A model generated the notes under the pieces. That model ran no database searches. It saw only the letters and a program-made list of their open reading frames with translations, and was not told the DNA's origin. 64,000 nt of DNA from Luteitalea pratensis (GTDB lineage Bacteria; Acidobacteriota; Vicinamibacteria; Vicinamibacterales; Vicinamibacteraceae): the NCBI RefSeq assembly GCF_001618865.1, contig NZ_CP015136.1, positions 3,631,001 through 3,695,000 on the forward strand. The letters run 5' to 3'. Each line of letters opens with the position of its first letter. Position 1 is the first letter of the stretch. The translations under genes were made by a program, and so were the position numbers. Positions 26,655 through 35,630 of this stretch are shown here, piece by piece.

Positions 26655-27364
26655 TCGTCGTCGTCCGTGTGGTCGTCCTGGACGGCGTCAGGGCCGTCGA
26701 CGTCCAGCGTGTCGGTATCGGCAAGGTCGGTGTCGCCCTTGCTTGCCGCCGGGTCATCGAACTCCACGGAGGCTTCGAGATCCTCTTCGTCGTCGTACAG
26801 GCGGCTGACTGGCCGCTGCTTGATCGGCCCGCGCGGCTTGTCGTACGTCTGCTTGCGCACCGGCCCCTTGGCCGGCCCACGAGCGCGTCGCGTTTCGGGA
26901 CCGGTCGGGGGCATGCCCCCGGGATCCCGCGGCACGAATGGCCTGGGCGCGCCACCGGGACGCGGGCCGCCGAAGCCGCCGCCAGAGGGCGGGCCGCCAA
27001 AGCCACCCGAGGGGCGCGGAGGCCCACCGCCGAAACCTCCACCGCCGTAGCCGCCCCCAGGTCCGCCGGGGCGCGGGGAACCATAGCCGCCGGGACGCGG
27101 CCCGGCAGGACGATCCTCACGTGCCCGCGCCTCGCTTACCGCGAGGGGGCGGCCGTTGAACGGATGGCCGTTGTAGCGGTTGATCACCTGCTCGGCATGG
27201 TCGCGCTCGGCGAAGTCCACGAAGGCGAACCCTCGAGGACGGCCGGTTTCCCGGTCGGTCGGCAGCACCACTTGCGCTGGCTCGGCGACTTCGGAAAACA
27301 GGGTACGCAGGTCGGCTTCGGTGGCGCTGTAGGGCAGGTTTCCAATGAATAAGCGAACGCTCAC
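26651..27364 (-). CDS. RRM-domain RNA-binding protein with Gly/Pro-rich tail
   Basis: A 237-residue protein. One RNA-recognition motif fills the first 80 residues, with RNP2 LFIGNLPY and RNP1 RGFAFVDF. A Gly/Pro/Arg-rich linker (about 90-165, GGYGGGGFGGG-like) and an acidic C-terminus follow, with several Asp/Glu runs. The start is GTG 27364 with GAGGA close upstream. The stop overlaps the DEAD-box helicase start. Related bacterial RRM proteins are often cold-induced, so the pair may form a cold-adaptation or RNA-remodelling unit; regulation is inferred, not shown. Confidence 0.9.
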   Translation of the reverse strand: MSVRLFIGNLPYSATEADLRTLFSEVAEPAQVVLPTDRETGRPRGFAFVDFAERDHAEQVINRYNGHPFNGRPLAVSEARAREDRPAGPRPGGYGSPRPGGPGGGYGGGGFGGGPPRPSGGFGGPPSGGGFGGPRPGGAPRPFVPRDPGGMPPTGPETRRARGPAKGPVRKQTYDKPRGPIKQRPVSRLYDDEEDLEASVEFDDPAASKGDTDLADTDTLDVDGPDAVQDDHTDDDE

Positions 27365-27417
27365 GACGTCCTCACGGGCTGGCCAGGCCTCCGTCTGGCT
27401 AAGGTCAGGTGAACGAC

Positions 27418-27431
27418 GCATCGATCGATGC
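27418..27431. promoter_or_regulatory. 14-bp perfect palindrome upstream of the RRM gene
   Basis: GCATCGATCGATGC lies 54 bp before the GTG of the RRM gene, within the divergent spacer shared with the 27586 gene. It could be an operator or the base of a short RNA stem. No binding protein can be named. Confidence 0.35.
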
Positions 27432-27585
27432 GCAACACCTTGGGGTACTCGAATATAGGAGGAACGGGGAAAAGGTTGGGCTCTATGCGGTACTCGACTG
27501 GAAGGGCGGCGCGTCAGAATTGCATACTTTTCCTGCTGCGCGCAACCGGTAGACTGTGATTGCGGTTTTTTCGCCCACTATTCCC

Positions 27586-28077
27586 ATGCCCCGCCAGCCC
27601 TTCGATCGCCTGCCCGACTCGGCCCGACTCTGGGTGTTTGCCGCCTCCCGTCCTCTCGAGGTCGCGGAGCGGGACGCACTGCTCGGTGCCGTCGACGCCT
27701 TCCTCGACCAGTGGAACGCACACCGCGTGGCGCTCGATTGCGCGCGGGACCTGCGCTACGACCAGTTCCTGATCGTCGGTGTGGATCAGGAAGCGGCCGG
27801 CGTCTCGGGATGCTCGGTGGACGCCCTCGTCCGGACCATGAAGGGGCTCGGGCAGCAACTCGGCGTCGATCTCGTCGACCACGCCTCGGTGTTCTTCAGG
27901 GAGGGCGGGTCGATCCGGCGCGCCACGCGCGACGACTTCGGGCAGGCCGCAACCAGCGGCGCCGTCACCCCGGAGACGTGCGTGTTCGACAACACCGTTC
28001 AGACTGTCGGGGCGCTGCGGGCCGGCGCCTGGGAAGCGCCCGCAGCACGCACCTGGCACGGCCGCGCCTTCTTCTAG
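27586..28077 (+). CDS. Conserved hypothetical protein (ABC-ATPase-annotated small family)
   Basis: A 163-residue soluble protein with FDRLPDSARLWVFAASRPL at the N-terminus, ALLGAVDAFLDQWNAH and a VSGCSVDALVRTMK segment. Similar proteins in Bacteroidota and Acidobacteriota are loosely labelled ABC transporter ATPase, but no Walker motif is present here, so that name is not supported. No function is assigned. ATG 27586 is preferred; an in-frame GTG at 27556 would add ten residues. The next gene starts one base after the TAG stop, suggesting co-transcription with the CDF transporter. Confidence 0.8.
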   Translation: MPRQPFDRLPDSARLWVFAASRPLEVAERDALLGAVDAFLDQWNAHRVALDCARDLRYDQFLIVGVDQEAAGVSGCSVDALVRTMKGLGQQLGVDLVDHASVFFREGGSIRRATRDDFGQAATSGAVTPETCVFDNTVQTVGALRAGAWEAPAARTWHGRAFF

Positions 28078-28078
28078 C

Positions 28079-29014
28079 GTGATCGCGGCGCCGGAACTGC
28101 CCAACGGCGCCAATGGCTTGACGCGTACGTCGGCGGGGCAACGCCTTGCCGTGATCAGCGTCGGCGCCAACAGCCTGCTCGCGGCGCTGAACATCGGGAT
28201 CGGTTCACGCGGCGGGTCGCTCACCGTCGTCGCGTCGGGGATCGAATTTGCCGCGGACGTCGCAGCGTCGCTCGCGGTGCTCTTCGGTTTCTGGTATGCG
28301 TCGCGGCCAGCCGATTCCAATCATCCATATGGGCATGGTCGAGCCGAGACGCTCATCGGATTTCTGATCGGGCTGGCGCTGTTCCTCATTGGCGGGTCCA
28401 TTGCTGCCCACGCCGTTCGCGACATCGACGCCTTGCACGCGTCGCCGGCCGCGTACACGCTCTGGCCGCTCGCACTGGCGCTGGCAGTCAAGTCGGTGAT
28501 GATGGTGTCGAAGATGCGTGTCAGCCGTCGCATGGGCAGCCAGGCATTGCTGGCTGACGCCTGGAACGACAGCGTCGACGTGTTGTCCGCCCTGGCCGCC
28601 ATCATCGCGCTCGGCCTCACGCTCTACGATCCCCTGCGGTTTCGCGCGGCCGATCACGTCGGCGCGCTGCTGGTTGGTGTCTTCGTGATCATCGCCGGTC
28701 TTGGCGTGGTGCGCTCGACCTCGCTCGATCTGATCGACACCATGCCCCCCGACTCACTGCTCGAAGAGGTGCGGCAGTCGGCGTGCACGGTGGACGGCGT
28801 GCGCGGCGTTGAAAAGCTCTTCGCGCGTCGAACCGGCCTGCAATACCACGTGGATCTGCACCTGGAGGTCGACGGGTGGATCTCGGTGGGCGACGGTCAC
28901 GCCATTGCGACCGCGGTCCGCGAGCGGATCCGCACCGACGTCGCGGCCGTCAGCGACGTGCTCGTGCACGTCGAGCCGGCCGGGCTCGGCCAGCCACTTG
29001 CCGCTCAGGGCTGA
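28079..29014 (+). CDS. Cation diffusion facilitator family transporter
   Basis: A 311-residue inner-membrane metal/proton antiporter with about six helices (first 215 residues) and a cytoplasmic ferredoxin-like dimerisation domain. The motifs HPYGHGRAE after helix 2 and ADAWNDSVDV in helix 5 are diagnostic. In helix 2 the usual metal site is GIEFAADVAAS, which keeps Glu and Asp but lacks the more common S-x-D pattern, so metal preference (Zn, Fe or Mn) is open. GTG start one base after the upstream stop. Its end overlaps the convergent hydrolase gene by 10 bp. Confidence 0.93.
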   Translation: MIAAPELPNGANGLTRTSAGQRLAVISVGANSLLAALNIGIGSRGGSLTVVASGIEFAADVAASLAVLFGFWYASRPADSNHPYGHGRAETLIGFLIGLALFLIGGSIAAHAVRDIDALHASPAAYTLWPLALALAVKSVMMVSKMRVSRRMGSQALLADAWNDSVDVLSALAAIIALGLTLYDPLRFRAADHVGALLVGVFVIIAGLGVVRSTSLDLIDTMPPDSLLEEVRQSACTVDGVRGVEKLFARRTGLQYHVDLHLEVDGWISVGDGHAIATAVRERIRTDVAAVSDVLVHVEPAGLGQPLAAQG

Positions 29015-29904
29015 AGCAACGCGGTCGCCGGTGGGAACACGCTGGCGAAGAACGCCTGCAGGGCTTGCGTGTACCGCGCCTGATCGCGCCGGTTCAGGTG
29101 CACGTGTCCGCCCGTGAGTTCGACGAGACGACGAGGCTCCCGCGCCCCGGCCAACAGCATCCGGGCATGTGACACCGGCACCACGGTGTCGTCTGTCGCG
29201 TGCAGCAGAAGCAGGGGACTACCCAGGCGCGCAATACGTTCGCGGGACGCGAAGCGGTTCCGCACCATCAGGCGGATCGGCAACCAGGGGTACAACTCGC
29301 TGGCCCGATCGTCGACGCCCGAGAAGGCGCCTTCGAGGACGACCCCACGCTCGTCGACGTCGCTCGCCAGGTCGGTGGCGACGCCGGACCCCAGCGACCA
29401 GCCGTAGATCGCGATCGAGGAGGGAGGCACACCCTGCTCGCGAAGCCATGCCCACGCGTCACGCGCCGCCGCATCGAGTACCGCCTCCGACGGCGTGCCG
29501 TTCACCTCGCCGAATCCGGGGTATTCAGGCGCGACGACCTGCAGTCCCAGACGCCCCAGGGCCTCGTACCGCTCGACGTTCTCCGGCGTGGCGAGGTTGG
29601 CGCCATTGCCGTGGAGGTACACCACCCACGGCGCGTCGGCGTGTGCGGGCTGGCGCATCACCCACAAGAGGCCCGATGCCGGGCCGTGCGGCGTCCGGGG
29701 GATGCGTTCGATACGAGCCGCGACGTCCGTGGGGACCGGATACGCCTTTCGATTGGGGACGAAGACGAGTTGCACCTCGTTGGCCATCAGGTAGCCGATG
29801 ACCGTCAGGTAGGCGAGCACGGCGGCCGTCACCACGCCGACGACGCTCCAGCGCAGGAAGCGTCGCAGCGTCGGTGGAGCCGTGCGCTCGTCAGTGGGGC
29901 ACAC
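29005..29904 (-). CDS. Membrane-anchored alpha/beta hydrolase
   Basis: A 299-residue protein with one N-terminal membrane helix (about residues 19-42) and an alpha/beta-hydrolase domain facing the periplasm. The oxyanion region is VVYLHGNGAN, the nucleophile Ser is in YGWSLGSG, the acid is in HATDDTVVP and the His in GGHVH. It resembles the ABHD13/Bem46 type of serine hydrolase. The substrate is unknown, possibly a lipid or acyl ester. It starts at GTG 29904, inside the last 14 bp of the upstream PEGA gene, so the two are co-transcribed. Confidence 0.88.
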   Translation of the reverse strand: MCPTDERTAPPTLRRFLRWSVVGVVTAAVLAYLTVIGYLMANEVQLVFVPNRKAYPVPTDVAARIERIPRTPHGPASGLLWVMRQPAHADAPWVVYLHGNGANLATPENVERYEALGRLGLQVVAPEYPGFGEVNGTPSEAVLDAAARDAWAWLREQGVPPSSIAIYGWSLGSGVATDLASDVDERGVVLEGAFSGVDDRASELYPWLPIRLMVRNRFASRERIARLGSPLLLLHATDDTVVPVSHARMLLAGAREPRRLVELTGGHVHLNRRDQARYTQALQAFFASVFPPATALLQP

Positions 29905-30868
29905 GGAGCGTGGCGACCTCGCCCGCCGTCACGTCGACTTTCAGCGCTGCCGTTCCGACCAGCACATCGTGTCGGCCCGGCGGGATCTTGCCGAGTGTCA
30001 GCGGCGTGATCCCCCGCGGCCGGCCCCCCATGGTCACGGGCAGGCCGGGCGGTGTGCTTTCGATCGTCACCGCACCGGTGGTCTCCGACACCAGGTCCGC
30101 GTTGGCCGCCGGTGAGGCTTGTTCAGGCGCGACGCCGGGATCAGTTGGGGCCGCTGCGCCGGCGTTCGTCACGCCGCCAGCACCCCTGGTCTCCTCGCGC
30201 GCGGGCGCGAGCAGCACCACGGTGCGCCCGACGCCGATGCTGACGCGATCGGCACGGACCACACGTCCCTTGTCGATCAGTTCGACGTCGTAATCGCCCG
30301 CATCGAGGTTGTGCTCGACGGGAGCGAATCCGATCGACTTGCCGGCGATACGCACTTCGGCGCCGTCGGGTCCGTCGACGCGGATGCGGCTCGGGGAGGC
30401 CACTGGCCCAGCCGTCTGCAGGTACCAGATGTATCCGGCCTGCCCCAGGGTCGCGAGCGCAAGCGCGACGGTGAGCAGCCACCCCCACCTGGACGCGCGC
30501 GGGGATTCATCCGGCAAGGTACGCAGCCGGAGTTCGCTCCAGTCGGGCTTGCTGAAATCTGCGGCCGGGGCGTCGACCGGAGCCGCTTCCCGTGCCGCCA
30601 CAGGTTCCGGCGAGGGCGTACTGGAGGCAACCTCGAGGTCCGCGGCTGCCTTGACCGGAGACGCGTGCGGGACATCGACCACGTCGTAGCGGTCGAGCTC
30701 TCGATCAGGCGGCGGCCACGTGATCGTGAGCGGCCCGCCCGAAGGGACCGGGGGCTGCTGGGCTCGAAGCGCGTGCGTACGCTTAAGGAGGGCCTCGAGG
30801 CGCGCACTGATTTCCTCGGGAGTCGGGCTCGAGGCCGTCGACGCGGCCGGGCCTGCTGGTTCAGTCAC
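29891..30868 (-). CDS. PEGA-domain membrane protein
   Basis: A 325-residue bitopic protein. A Pro/Ala-rich cytoplasmic half (residues 1-125) precedes one membrane helix (about 128-150, WLLTVALALATLGQAGYIWYL). The periplasmic half has two PEGA-like beta modules: SRIRVDGPDGAEVRIAGKSIG and GAVTIESTPPGLPVTMGGRP. PEGA domains generally bind cell-surface or S-layer material. The start is GTG 30868, with AGGA about 12 nt upstream. It overlaps the hydrolase gene, which suggests an envelope-related pair. No more specific role can be given. Confidence 0.82.
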   Translation of the reverse strand: MTEPAGPAASTASSPTPEEISARLEALLKRTHALRAQQPPVPSGGPLTITWPPPDRELDRYDVVDVPHASPVKAAADLEVASSTPSPEPVAAREAAPVDAPAADFSKPDWSELRLRTLPDESPRASRWGWLLTVALALATLGQAGYIWYLQTAGPVASPSRIRVDGPDGAEVRIAGKSIGFAPVEHNLDAGDYDVELIDKGRVVRADRVSIGVGRTVVLLAPAREETRGAGGVTNAGAAAPTDPGVAPEQASPAANADLVSETTGAVTIESTPPGLPVTMGGRPRGITPLTLGKIPPGRHDVLVGTAALKVDVTAGEVATLRVPH

Positions 30869-31039
30869 CGTCGGTTTGTATCCTACGTATTTCCCAGCGT
30901 CAACCAGCCGTGCCGTTTCAGCGGTTGTCTGCGGTGACCTCCGCCGAGAGCAGGGATTGGGCAGAACGGACGAGTTGTCTCCCGGACGCTAACAGCCCGG
31001 CCTTGGGAGTGCGTCAGGCGGTCACGAGTGTTCGCAATT

Positions 31040-31061
31040 GCTGCCACGTTGCCGTGGCAGC
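31040..31061. other. Perfect 9-bp inverted repeat upstream of the M48 protease
   Basis: GCTGCCACG, a 4-nt TTGC loop, then CGTGGCAGC, ending 21 bp before the ATG of the protease gene. It could be an operator or an mRNA stem near the ribosome-binding site. The rest of the 214-bp divergent spacer (30869-31082) shows nothing else I can name. Confidence 0.4.
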
Positions 31062-31082
31062 GAGTTTGCACCGGTGCCCGGC

Positions 31083-31916
31083 ATGGCGATGATTCGCAGG
31101 CTTTCGCAGCGGTCGGCCAAGGTGGTGCTGACGATCGCGATCGGATCAGGCAGCGTCGCGGCATTCCAGCTCGTCTCCGTCAAGGACGAGATCGCCATCG
31201 GTCAGCAGGCGCAGCAGGAACTCCGGCGCGAGACCCCACAGGTGGGTGACGCGCGGGTTCGGCAGTACGTCAGCGACCTCGGCATCCAGCTGGCGCAGCA
31301 CGCGTCAGGCGCGCACTACCCGTACAGCTTCTCGACCGCCGACTACGCCGAACTGAACGCGTTCGCACTCCCCGGCGGCCCGGTCTGGGTCCATCGGGGC
31401 ATCCTCTCCGCGGCCGACAACGAATCACAGGTCGCCGGTGTCATCGCGCACGAGATCGCGCACATTGCCGAGCGCCACGCGGCGCGTCAGATCACCAAGG
31501 GCACCGTCGCCAACGGCCTGCTGGGCCTGCTGGGTGCCATGCTGGGCAACGACGGCGCGGGCGCGGCCGCGGCGCAGATGGCCGCCGGCCTCACCGCCAA
31601 CAGCGTCATGCTGAAATTCTCGAGAGACGACGAGCGCGCGGCCGATCGCGTCGGCGTCGACATCCTGGCGCGGGCCGGGTACGACACGCACGGTCTCGTC
31701 GAGTTCATGCGCGTCCTCGGTGCGCAGCAGGGCCGCTCGCCGGGTTCGGTGGAGCAGTTCCTCTCGACCCATCCGGCCCCGGTAAGCCGCGTCCGTGACC
31801 TCGAACAACTGGTAGCCGCCAATCCTGGCGGCGGGCGACGCACCAGCGCGCAGTTCGCCGACGTCAAGCGCCGCCTCGCGCAGCTGCCCCGGGCGCACGC
31901 GATGCCGCGGAGTTAG
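31083..31916 (+). CDS. M48-family metalloprotease (envelope quality control type)
   Basis: A 277-residue zinc protease with an N-terminal hydrophobic signal or anchor segment (VVLTIAIGSGSVAAF). The domain shows IAIGQQAQQEL, the zinc motif HEIAHIAERHAA and the third ligand region RDDERAADRVGVD, followed by THPAPVSRVRDLEQL. This matches the BepA/LoiP branch that degrades or folds outer-membrane proteins, but without the TPR domain of BepA. ATG at 31083 is chosen because it opens the hydrophobic segment; no clear Shine-Dalgarno sequence is seen. A stem-loop lies just upstream. Confidence 0.92.
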   Translation: MAMIRRLSQRSAKVVLTIAIGSGSVAAFQLVSVKDEIAIGQQAQQELRRETPQVGDARVRQYVSDLGIQLAQHASGAHYPYSFSTADYAELNAFALPGGPVWVHRGILSAADNESQVAGVIAHEIAHIAERHAARQITKGTVANGLLGLLGAMLGNDGAGAAAAQMAAGLTANSVMLKFSRDDERAADRVGVDILARAGYDTHGLVEFMRVLGAQQGRSPGSVEQFLSTHPAPVSRVRDLEQLVAANPGGGRRTSAQFADVKRRLAQLPRAHAMPRS

Positions 31917-31951
31917 CGCGCGGTGGTCAAAGACGCGGCGCGCGCGTCGGT

Positions 31952-31980
31952 AATGCCGCAATGCCGCGAATGCCGGGAAT
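31952..31980. repeat. Tandem nonamer array (AATGCCGCA-like)
   Basis: Three units, AATGCCGCA, ATGCCGCGA and ATGCCGGGA, plus a partial unit, 36 bp after the M48 gene. It is the same family as 4660-4700 and the complement of 23856-23880. Confidence 0.85.
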
Positions 31981-32055
31981 TGTCGAAAAAAGGCGCCGAC
32001 GAATCACGATTCCCGACTCCCGATCCGCGCCATCGGACGGCTACAATCAGGAGAC

Positions 32056-32079
32056 GTAGGCGTCGAGCTTGCTCGACGC
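32056..32079. repeat. Palindromic GTCGA-arm repeat
   Basis: A single hairpin with core CGTCGAGCTTGCTCGACG preceded by GTAGG, identical to the copy at 11892-11915. It lies in the convergent spacer between the M48 and gltS genes. Confidence 0.85.
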
Positions 32080-32115
32080 GTGGCCACGCCCTCGGGCGAC
32101 GCTGCCCGCCCTCGG

Positions 32116-32157
32116 CGACTCCCGACTCCCGTCTGCCGACTCCCGACTCCCGACCGC
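32116..32157. repeat. Heptamer array (CGACTCC)n, 6 units
   Basis: Six units in perfect 7-nt register: CGACTCC, CGACTCC, CGTCTGC, CGACTCC, CGACTCC, CGACCGC. It ends 5 bp before the gltS stop codon. Together with the nonamers and the palindrome it fills the 246-bp spacer 31917-32162. Confidence 0.95.
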
Positions 32158-32162
32158 GCCCT

Positions 32163-33407
32163 CTACCGATACACGTTCAGGAACGCGGTGATCACCACGT
32201 TGTTGACCACGTCGATGAAGAACGCGCCCACCATCGGCACCACGAGGAAGGCACGCGGCGCAACGCCGTATCGCTCGGTCAGGGCCTCCATGTTGGCCAT
32301 CGCGTTGGCAGTCGTGCCGAGCATGAAGCCGATGAAGCCGCTCGCCATCACCGCGGCATCGTAGTCGCGGCCCATGAGCCGGAAGATCACCGGCGGCGCG
32401 ATCACGGCGACGAATACGATCTGCACGACGAGCAGTGCGGCGAGAGGCAGCGCCAGGCCCGCGAGTTGCCACAGCTTCAGCGTCATCAGCGCGATGACGA
32501 TGAAGAAGGCAAGCGCGACCGTGCCGAGGTCGTCGATGACGGCCTGCGAGATCCCGAGCCAGCCGGTGAGTTCGTCGATGTTGCGGAGCACGATCGCGGC
32601 GAGCATTGCGCCGATGTAGCGGGGGAGGACGACGCCCTGGGCGGTGAGCCAGTCGCTGATGCCCGCGCCCACCCACATCGCAAGCAGCAACAGGGCCGTC
32701 GCCTTCATCAGCGCGTACGCTTCGCGATCCTCACCGCGGGGCGGCGTCGCCGTCCCCGGCAATTCCGACTCCACGACATGCTGGGCGACGGTGGCCGATG
32801 CGTGGGTCGTCGTGGCCGCCGTGCCGCGATGCACGCGCCGCTCGATGAGCCAGGTACCCACCGGACCGCCGATCAGTCCACCCGAGACGATGCCGGCCAT
32901 CGCCGCGGCCACGGCGATCGTCTCGGCACCGGTGACCCCGGCCTGCTCGAAGAACGGTGCGAACGCGAGGCCGGTGGCTGGCCCTCCCGCGAGGGTGACC
33001 GATCCCGCGAGCACACCGAACAGCGGTGGCTGCCCGAGCAACCGCGCGACGATCACGCCGAGCACGTTCTGCAGCACGGTGAACACCGAGGAGGCGGCCA
33101 GGAACAGCACCACGAGTGGTCCGCCACGGCGCAGCAGCCCGAGGCTGGCGCCGAATCCGACACTCGTGAAGAACGCGATCATCAAGGGATCGCGCCACGT
33201 CGTGTCGAACGCGAACGGCACCCGGCCGCGCACGTGACCGATGGTCATCACCAGCGACACGATCAGGCCGCCGATTACGGGTGCGGGGATGTTCAAGCGT
33301 GCGAGCCAACCCAGGCGTTGCCGGATCGCGTAACCGGCAAAGAGCACGACGCCGGCGAAAGCCAGCGTATGGATGGCGTTGATTGCGAACACGCGGCGAT
33401 GATACAC
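32163..33407 (-). CDS. gltS: Sodium/glutamate symporter
   Basis: A 414-residue inner-membrane transporter with about ten helices that imports glutamate with sodium. Conserved features include IPAPVIGGLIVSL near the start, the pore-loop segments TLAGGPATGLAFAP and GFMLGTTANAMANME in the two inverted halves and the terminal FFIDVVNNVVITAF. A hydrophilic loop at about residues 190-225 is His/Thr-rich. GTG at 33407 is used; a GTG five codons later is equally possible. It is divergent from the cardiolipin synthase-like gene. Confidence 0.94.
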   Translation of the reverse strand: MYHRRVFAINAIHTLAFAGVVLFAGYAIRQRLGWLARLNIPAPVIGGLIVSLVMTIGHVRGRVPFAFDTTWRDPLMIAFFTSVGFGASLGLLRRGGPLVVLFLAASSVFTVLQNVLGVIVARLLGQPPLFGVLAGSVTLAGGPATGLAFAPFFEQAGVTGAETIAVAAAMAGIVSGGLIGGPVGTWLIERRVHRGTAATTTHASATVAQHVVESELPGTATPPRGEDREAYALMKATALLLLAMWVGAGISDWLTAQGVVLPRYIGAMLAAIVLRNIDELTGWLGISQAVIDDLGTVALAFFIVIALMTLKLWQLAGLALPLAALLVVQIVFVAVIAPPVIFRLMGRDYDAAVMASGFIGFMLGTTANAMANMEALTERYGVAPRAFLVVPMVGAFFIDVVNNVVITAFLNVYR

Positions 33408-33516
33408 AACCGTTCGAAGCGCTCCGATGTCACAGCCACTCGCCTCACCACCGTCGCGGCCACGCAGCCGGCCTCACGCGTTCCGTCAGCGCCAGGTTCC
33501 ACGTCGGTGGCGCAAG

Positions 33517-34884
33517 ATGCAGCGCCAGCGCCGCCCTCGCGGCGCTCCGTGGCTCAGCACGCGCATCCGTCTTCTGGTATGGCTCTGGCAGCCGTGGGCC
33601 CTGCTCGGTGGGTGGTTCCTCGTCGCCGACCGCTACTACTGGGCGGCCGGGATGCTGGCGATGACTTTCGTGGCGTACGTGTTGCGGCCCGCCGAACGGC
33701 CACCGCAACTCGGGCTCGATCACACCGACCCCGCCGGCTCGCCGCCGTTCCTCGACACGATGGCCGGGCTGACCGGCGCCGGCTTCCTGCCGGGTAACGC
33801 CGTCGACATCCTCAGCAACGGCGAGCAATTCTACCCGTCGATGCTCGCGGCGATCGGCGCCGCGCGCGAGTCGATCTGCATCGAGCAGTACATCTTCTGG
33901 GCGGGCCGGACCGGCGACGAGTTCTGTGACGCGCTCTGCGAGCGCGCGCGGGCCGGCGTACCCGTCAAGATCCTGCTCGATTCCGTTGGTTCGGCGAGCA
34001 TCGGCGAGTCGATCTACACGCGGTTGACCGATGCCGGATGCGAGGTGGCGTGGTATGCGCCGATCCGCTGGTACACGGTCGGCCGCTTCAACAACCGCAC
34101 GCACCGCAAGACACTGGTCGTCGATGGCGTCGTCGGCTTCACCGGCGGCGCCGGCATCGCCGATCACTGGCGCGGCAATGCGACGCCGCCCGACGAGTGG
34201 CGCGACGTGATGTTCCGCATCCGCGGCCCCGCGGTCGCGCCGCTGCTGTCCGGCTTTGCGCAGAACTGGCTGCGCACGACCGGGGAGATTATCCAGGGCG
34301 CGGAGTTCTTCCCGTCGATCGAGGCATCAGGACCCCTGGCGCTCCAGGTGATCCACAGTTCGCCCGACGCCGGTTCGTCATCGGCGCGGTTGATGTACTA
34401 CCTGGCGATCGTGTCCGCGCGCCGGAAGATCGACATCGTCAATCCCTACTTCGTGCCTGACGAGACGGCGATCGACACCCTCGTCGAGGCGGTGGCGCGT
34501 GGAGTCCACGTGCGCGTGCTGATCACCGGACGGCGTACTGACAACTGGCTGGCGCGCCAGAACAGCCGCCGCCTGTATGGCGTGTTACTGGACGGCGGCG
34601 TGAAGCTGTACGAGTATCACCACTCGATGCTTCACGAGAAGGCAATGCTGGTCGATGGCTGCTGGTGTACCGTGGGCACCAGCAACTTCGACAACCGATC
34701 CTTTGCGCACAACGAAGAAACCAGCCTCTGCCTATGCGACACCAGGTTCGCAGCCGCGATGACGGCGTTGTTCGAGGAGGATCTCGCGGCCAGCCAGCCC
34801 GTGCTCCGCGAGGACTGGCAGCAGCGCGGATGGCTGACGCGCGGCCAGGAGCTCGTCGCCTCCCTGCTGAAGGAGCAGGTGTGA
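33517..34884 (+). CDS. Cardiolipin synthase-like phospholipase D protein
   Basis: A 455-residue membrane-associated enzyme with one N-terminal hydrophobic region and two PLD domains. The first HKD motif is HRKTLVVDG with GFTGG, and the second is HEKAMLVDG with GTSNFDNRS. Relatives transfer phosphatidyl groups to make cardiolipin from phosphatidylglycerol (or PE plus PG). ATG 33517 is preferred because the next upstream ATG (33427) would leave only 20 bp for two divergent promoters. GTGA overlap links it to the peptidase gene downstream. Confidence 0.9.
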   Translation: MQRQRRPRGAPWLSTRIRLLVWLWQPWALLGGWFLVADRYYWAAGMLAMTFVAYVLRPAERPPQLGLDHTDPAGSPPFLDTMAGLTGAGFLPGNAVDILSNGEQFYPSMLAAIGAARESICIEQYIFWAGRTGDEFCDALCERARAGVPVKILLDSVGSASIGESIYTRLTDAGCEVAWYAPIRWYTVGRFNNRTHRKTLVVDGVVGFTGGAGIADHWRGNATPPDEWRDVMFRIRGPAVAPLLSGFAQNWLRTTGEIIQGAEFFPSIEASGPLALQVIHSSPDAGSSSARLMYYLAIVSARRKIDIVNPYFVPDETAIDTLVEAVARGVHVRVLITGRRTDNWLARQNSRRLYGVLLDGGVKLYEYHHSMLHEKAMLVDGCWCTVGTSNFDNRSFAHNEETSLCLCDTRFAAAMTALFEEDLAASQPVLREDWQQRGWLTRGQELVASLLKEQV

Positions 34885-35630
34885 CGCGGATCGCGCAGCT
34901 GTCGCTGCCCTGGCGCGAATGCGGCGATGTCGCGCCTGACACGAGCCAACCCCCGGTGCCGCCGCCAGCTGCGCCGGGAACGCTCTTCGTGCGCAACGGC
35001 CGCGCCCGGCGGTACATCCTGCGCGTGCTGCCCGATGCCACCGTGCGGGTGACGATCCCGCGGCACGGATCGCGCCGTGAGGCGGAGGCGTTCGTCCGGA
35101 CACGCACGCGATGGATTGCCGAGCGCCGCCAGGAACTGGAAGTCCGACGCCGTGACACGCGGTGGCGGGCCGGACAACACGTCTGGTGGCGCGGTGCGCT
35201 ATGCCGCGTCGAGGTGCTCGCCTCGTCCGGATCGCAGGTGACGGTCCGCTGCGGCGATCTCGCGGCCACGTGTGGCCTGCGGGAGGACTACCGCGGCGTG
35301 CTCGAACCGCTGATGCGCGCATGTTCGGCGAGGGAGTTGCCGCCACGCCTGCTCGCGCTTGCGGCGGGCCATGGCCTCGCGGTCACGCGCGTCACGGTAC
35401 GAAGCCAGCGTTCGCGTTGGGGATCGTGCTCGCGTGAGGGCAATATCGCGCTGAACTGGCGCTTGTTGCAGATGCCTCACACGGTCTCCGACTACGTGCT
35501 GCTGCACGAGTTGATGCACCTGCGTCAGCCGAATCACTCACCGAGGTTCTGGGCGGAGGTCGAGGCCGTGTGTCCCGATTACGCGAGTGCGCGGGCCTGG
35601 CTACGTGCCGAAGGCCCGGCGCTCTGCTGA
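34881..35630 (+). CDS. YgjP-like (DUF45) metal-dependent hydrolase
   Basis: A 249-residue soluble protein with the zinc-peptidase motif HELMHLRQPNHSPRFW (HExxH plus downstream His). Other conserved points are RYILRVLPDATVRVTIPRHGS and SRWGSCSREGNIALNWRL, characteristic of the YgjP/WLM-related DUF45 family. Biochemical activity is not well established for this family. It starts at GTG within a GTGA overlap with the PLD gene and ends in a TGATG overlap with the next, so three genes form one operon. Confidence 0.9.
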   Translation: MTRIAQLSLPWRECGDVAPDTSQPPVPPPAAPGTLFVRNGRARRYILRVLPDATVRVTIPRHGSRREAEAFVRTRTRWIAERRQELEVRRRDTRWRAGQHVWWRGALCRVEVLASSGSQVTVRCGDLAATCGLREDYRGVLEPLMRACSARELPPRLLALAAGHGLAVTRVTVRSQRSRWGSCSREGNIALNWRLLQMPHTVSDYVLLHELMHLRQPNHSPRFWAEVEAVCPDYASARAWLRAEGPALC

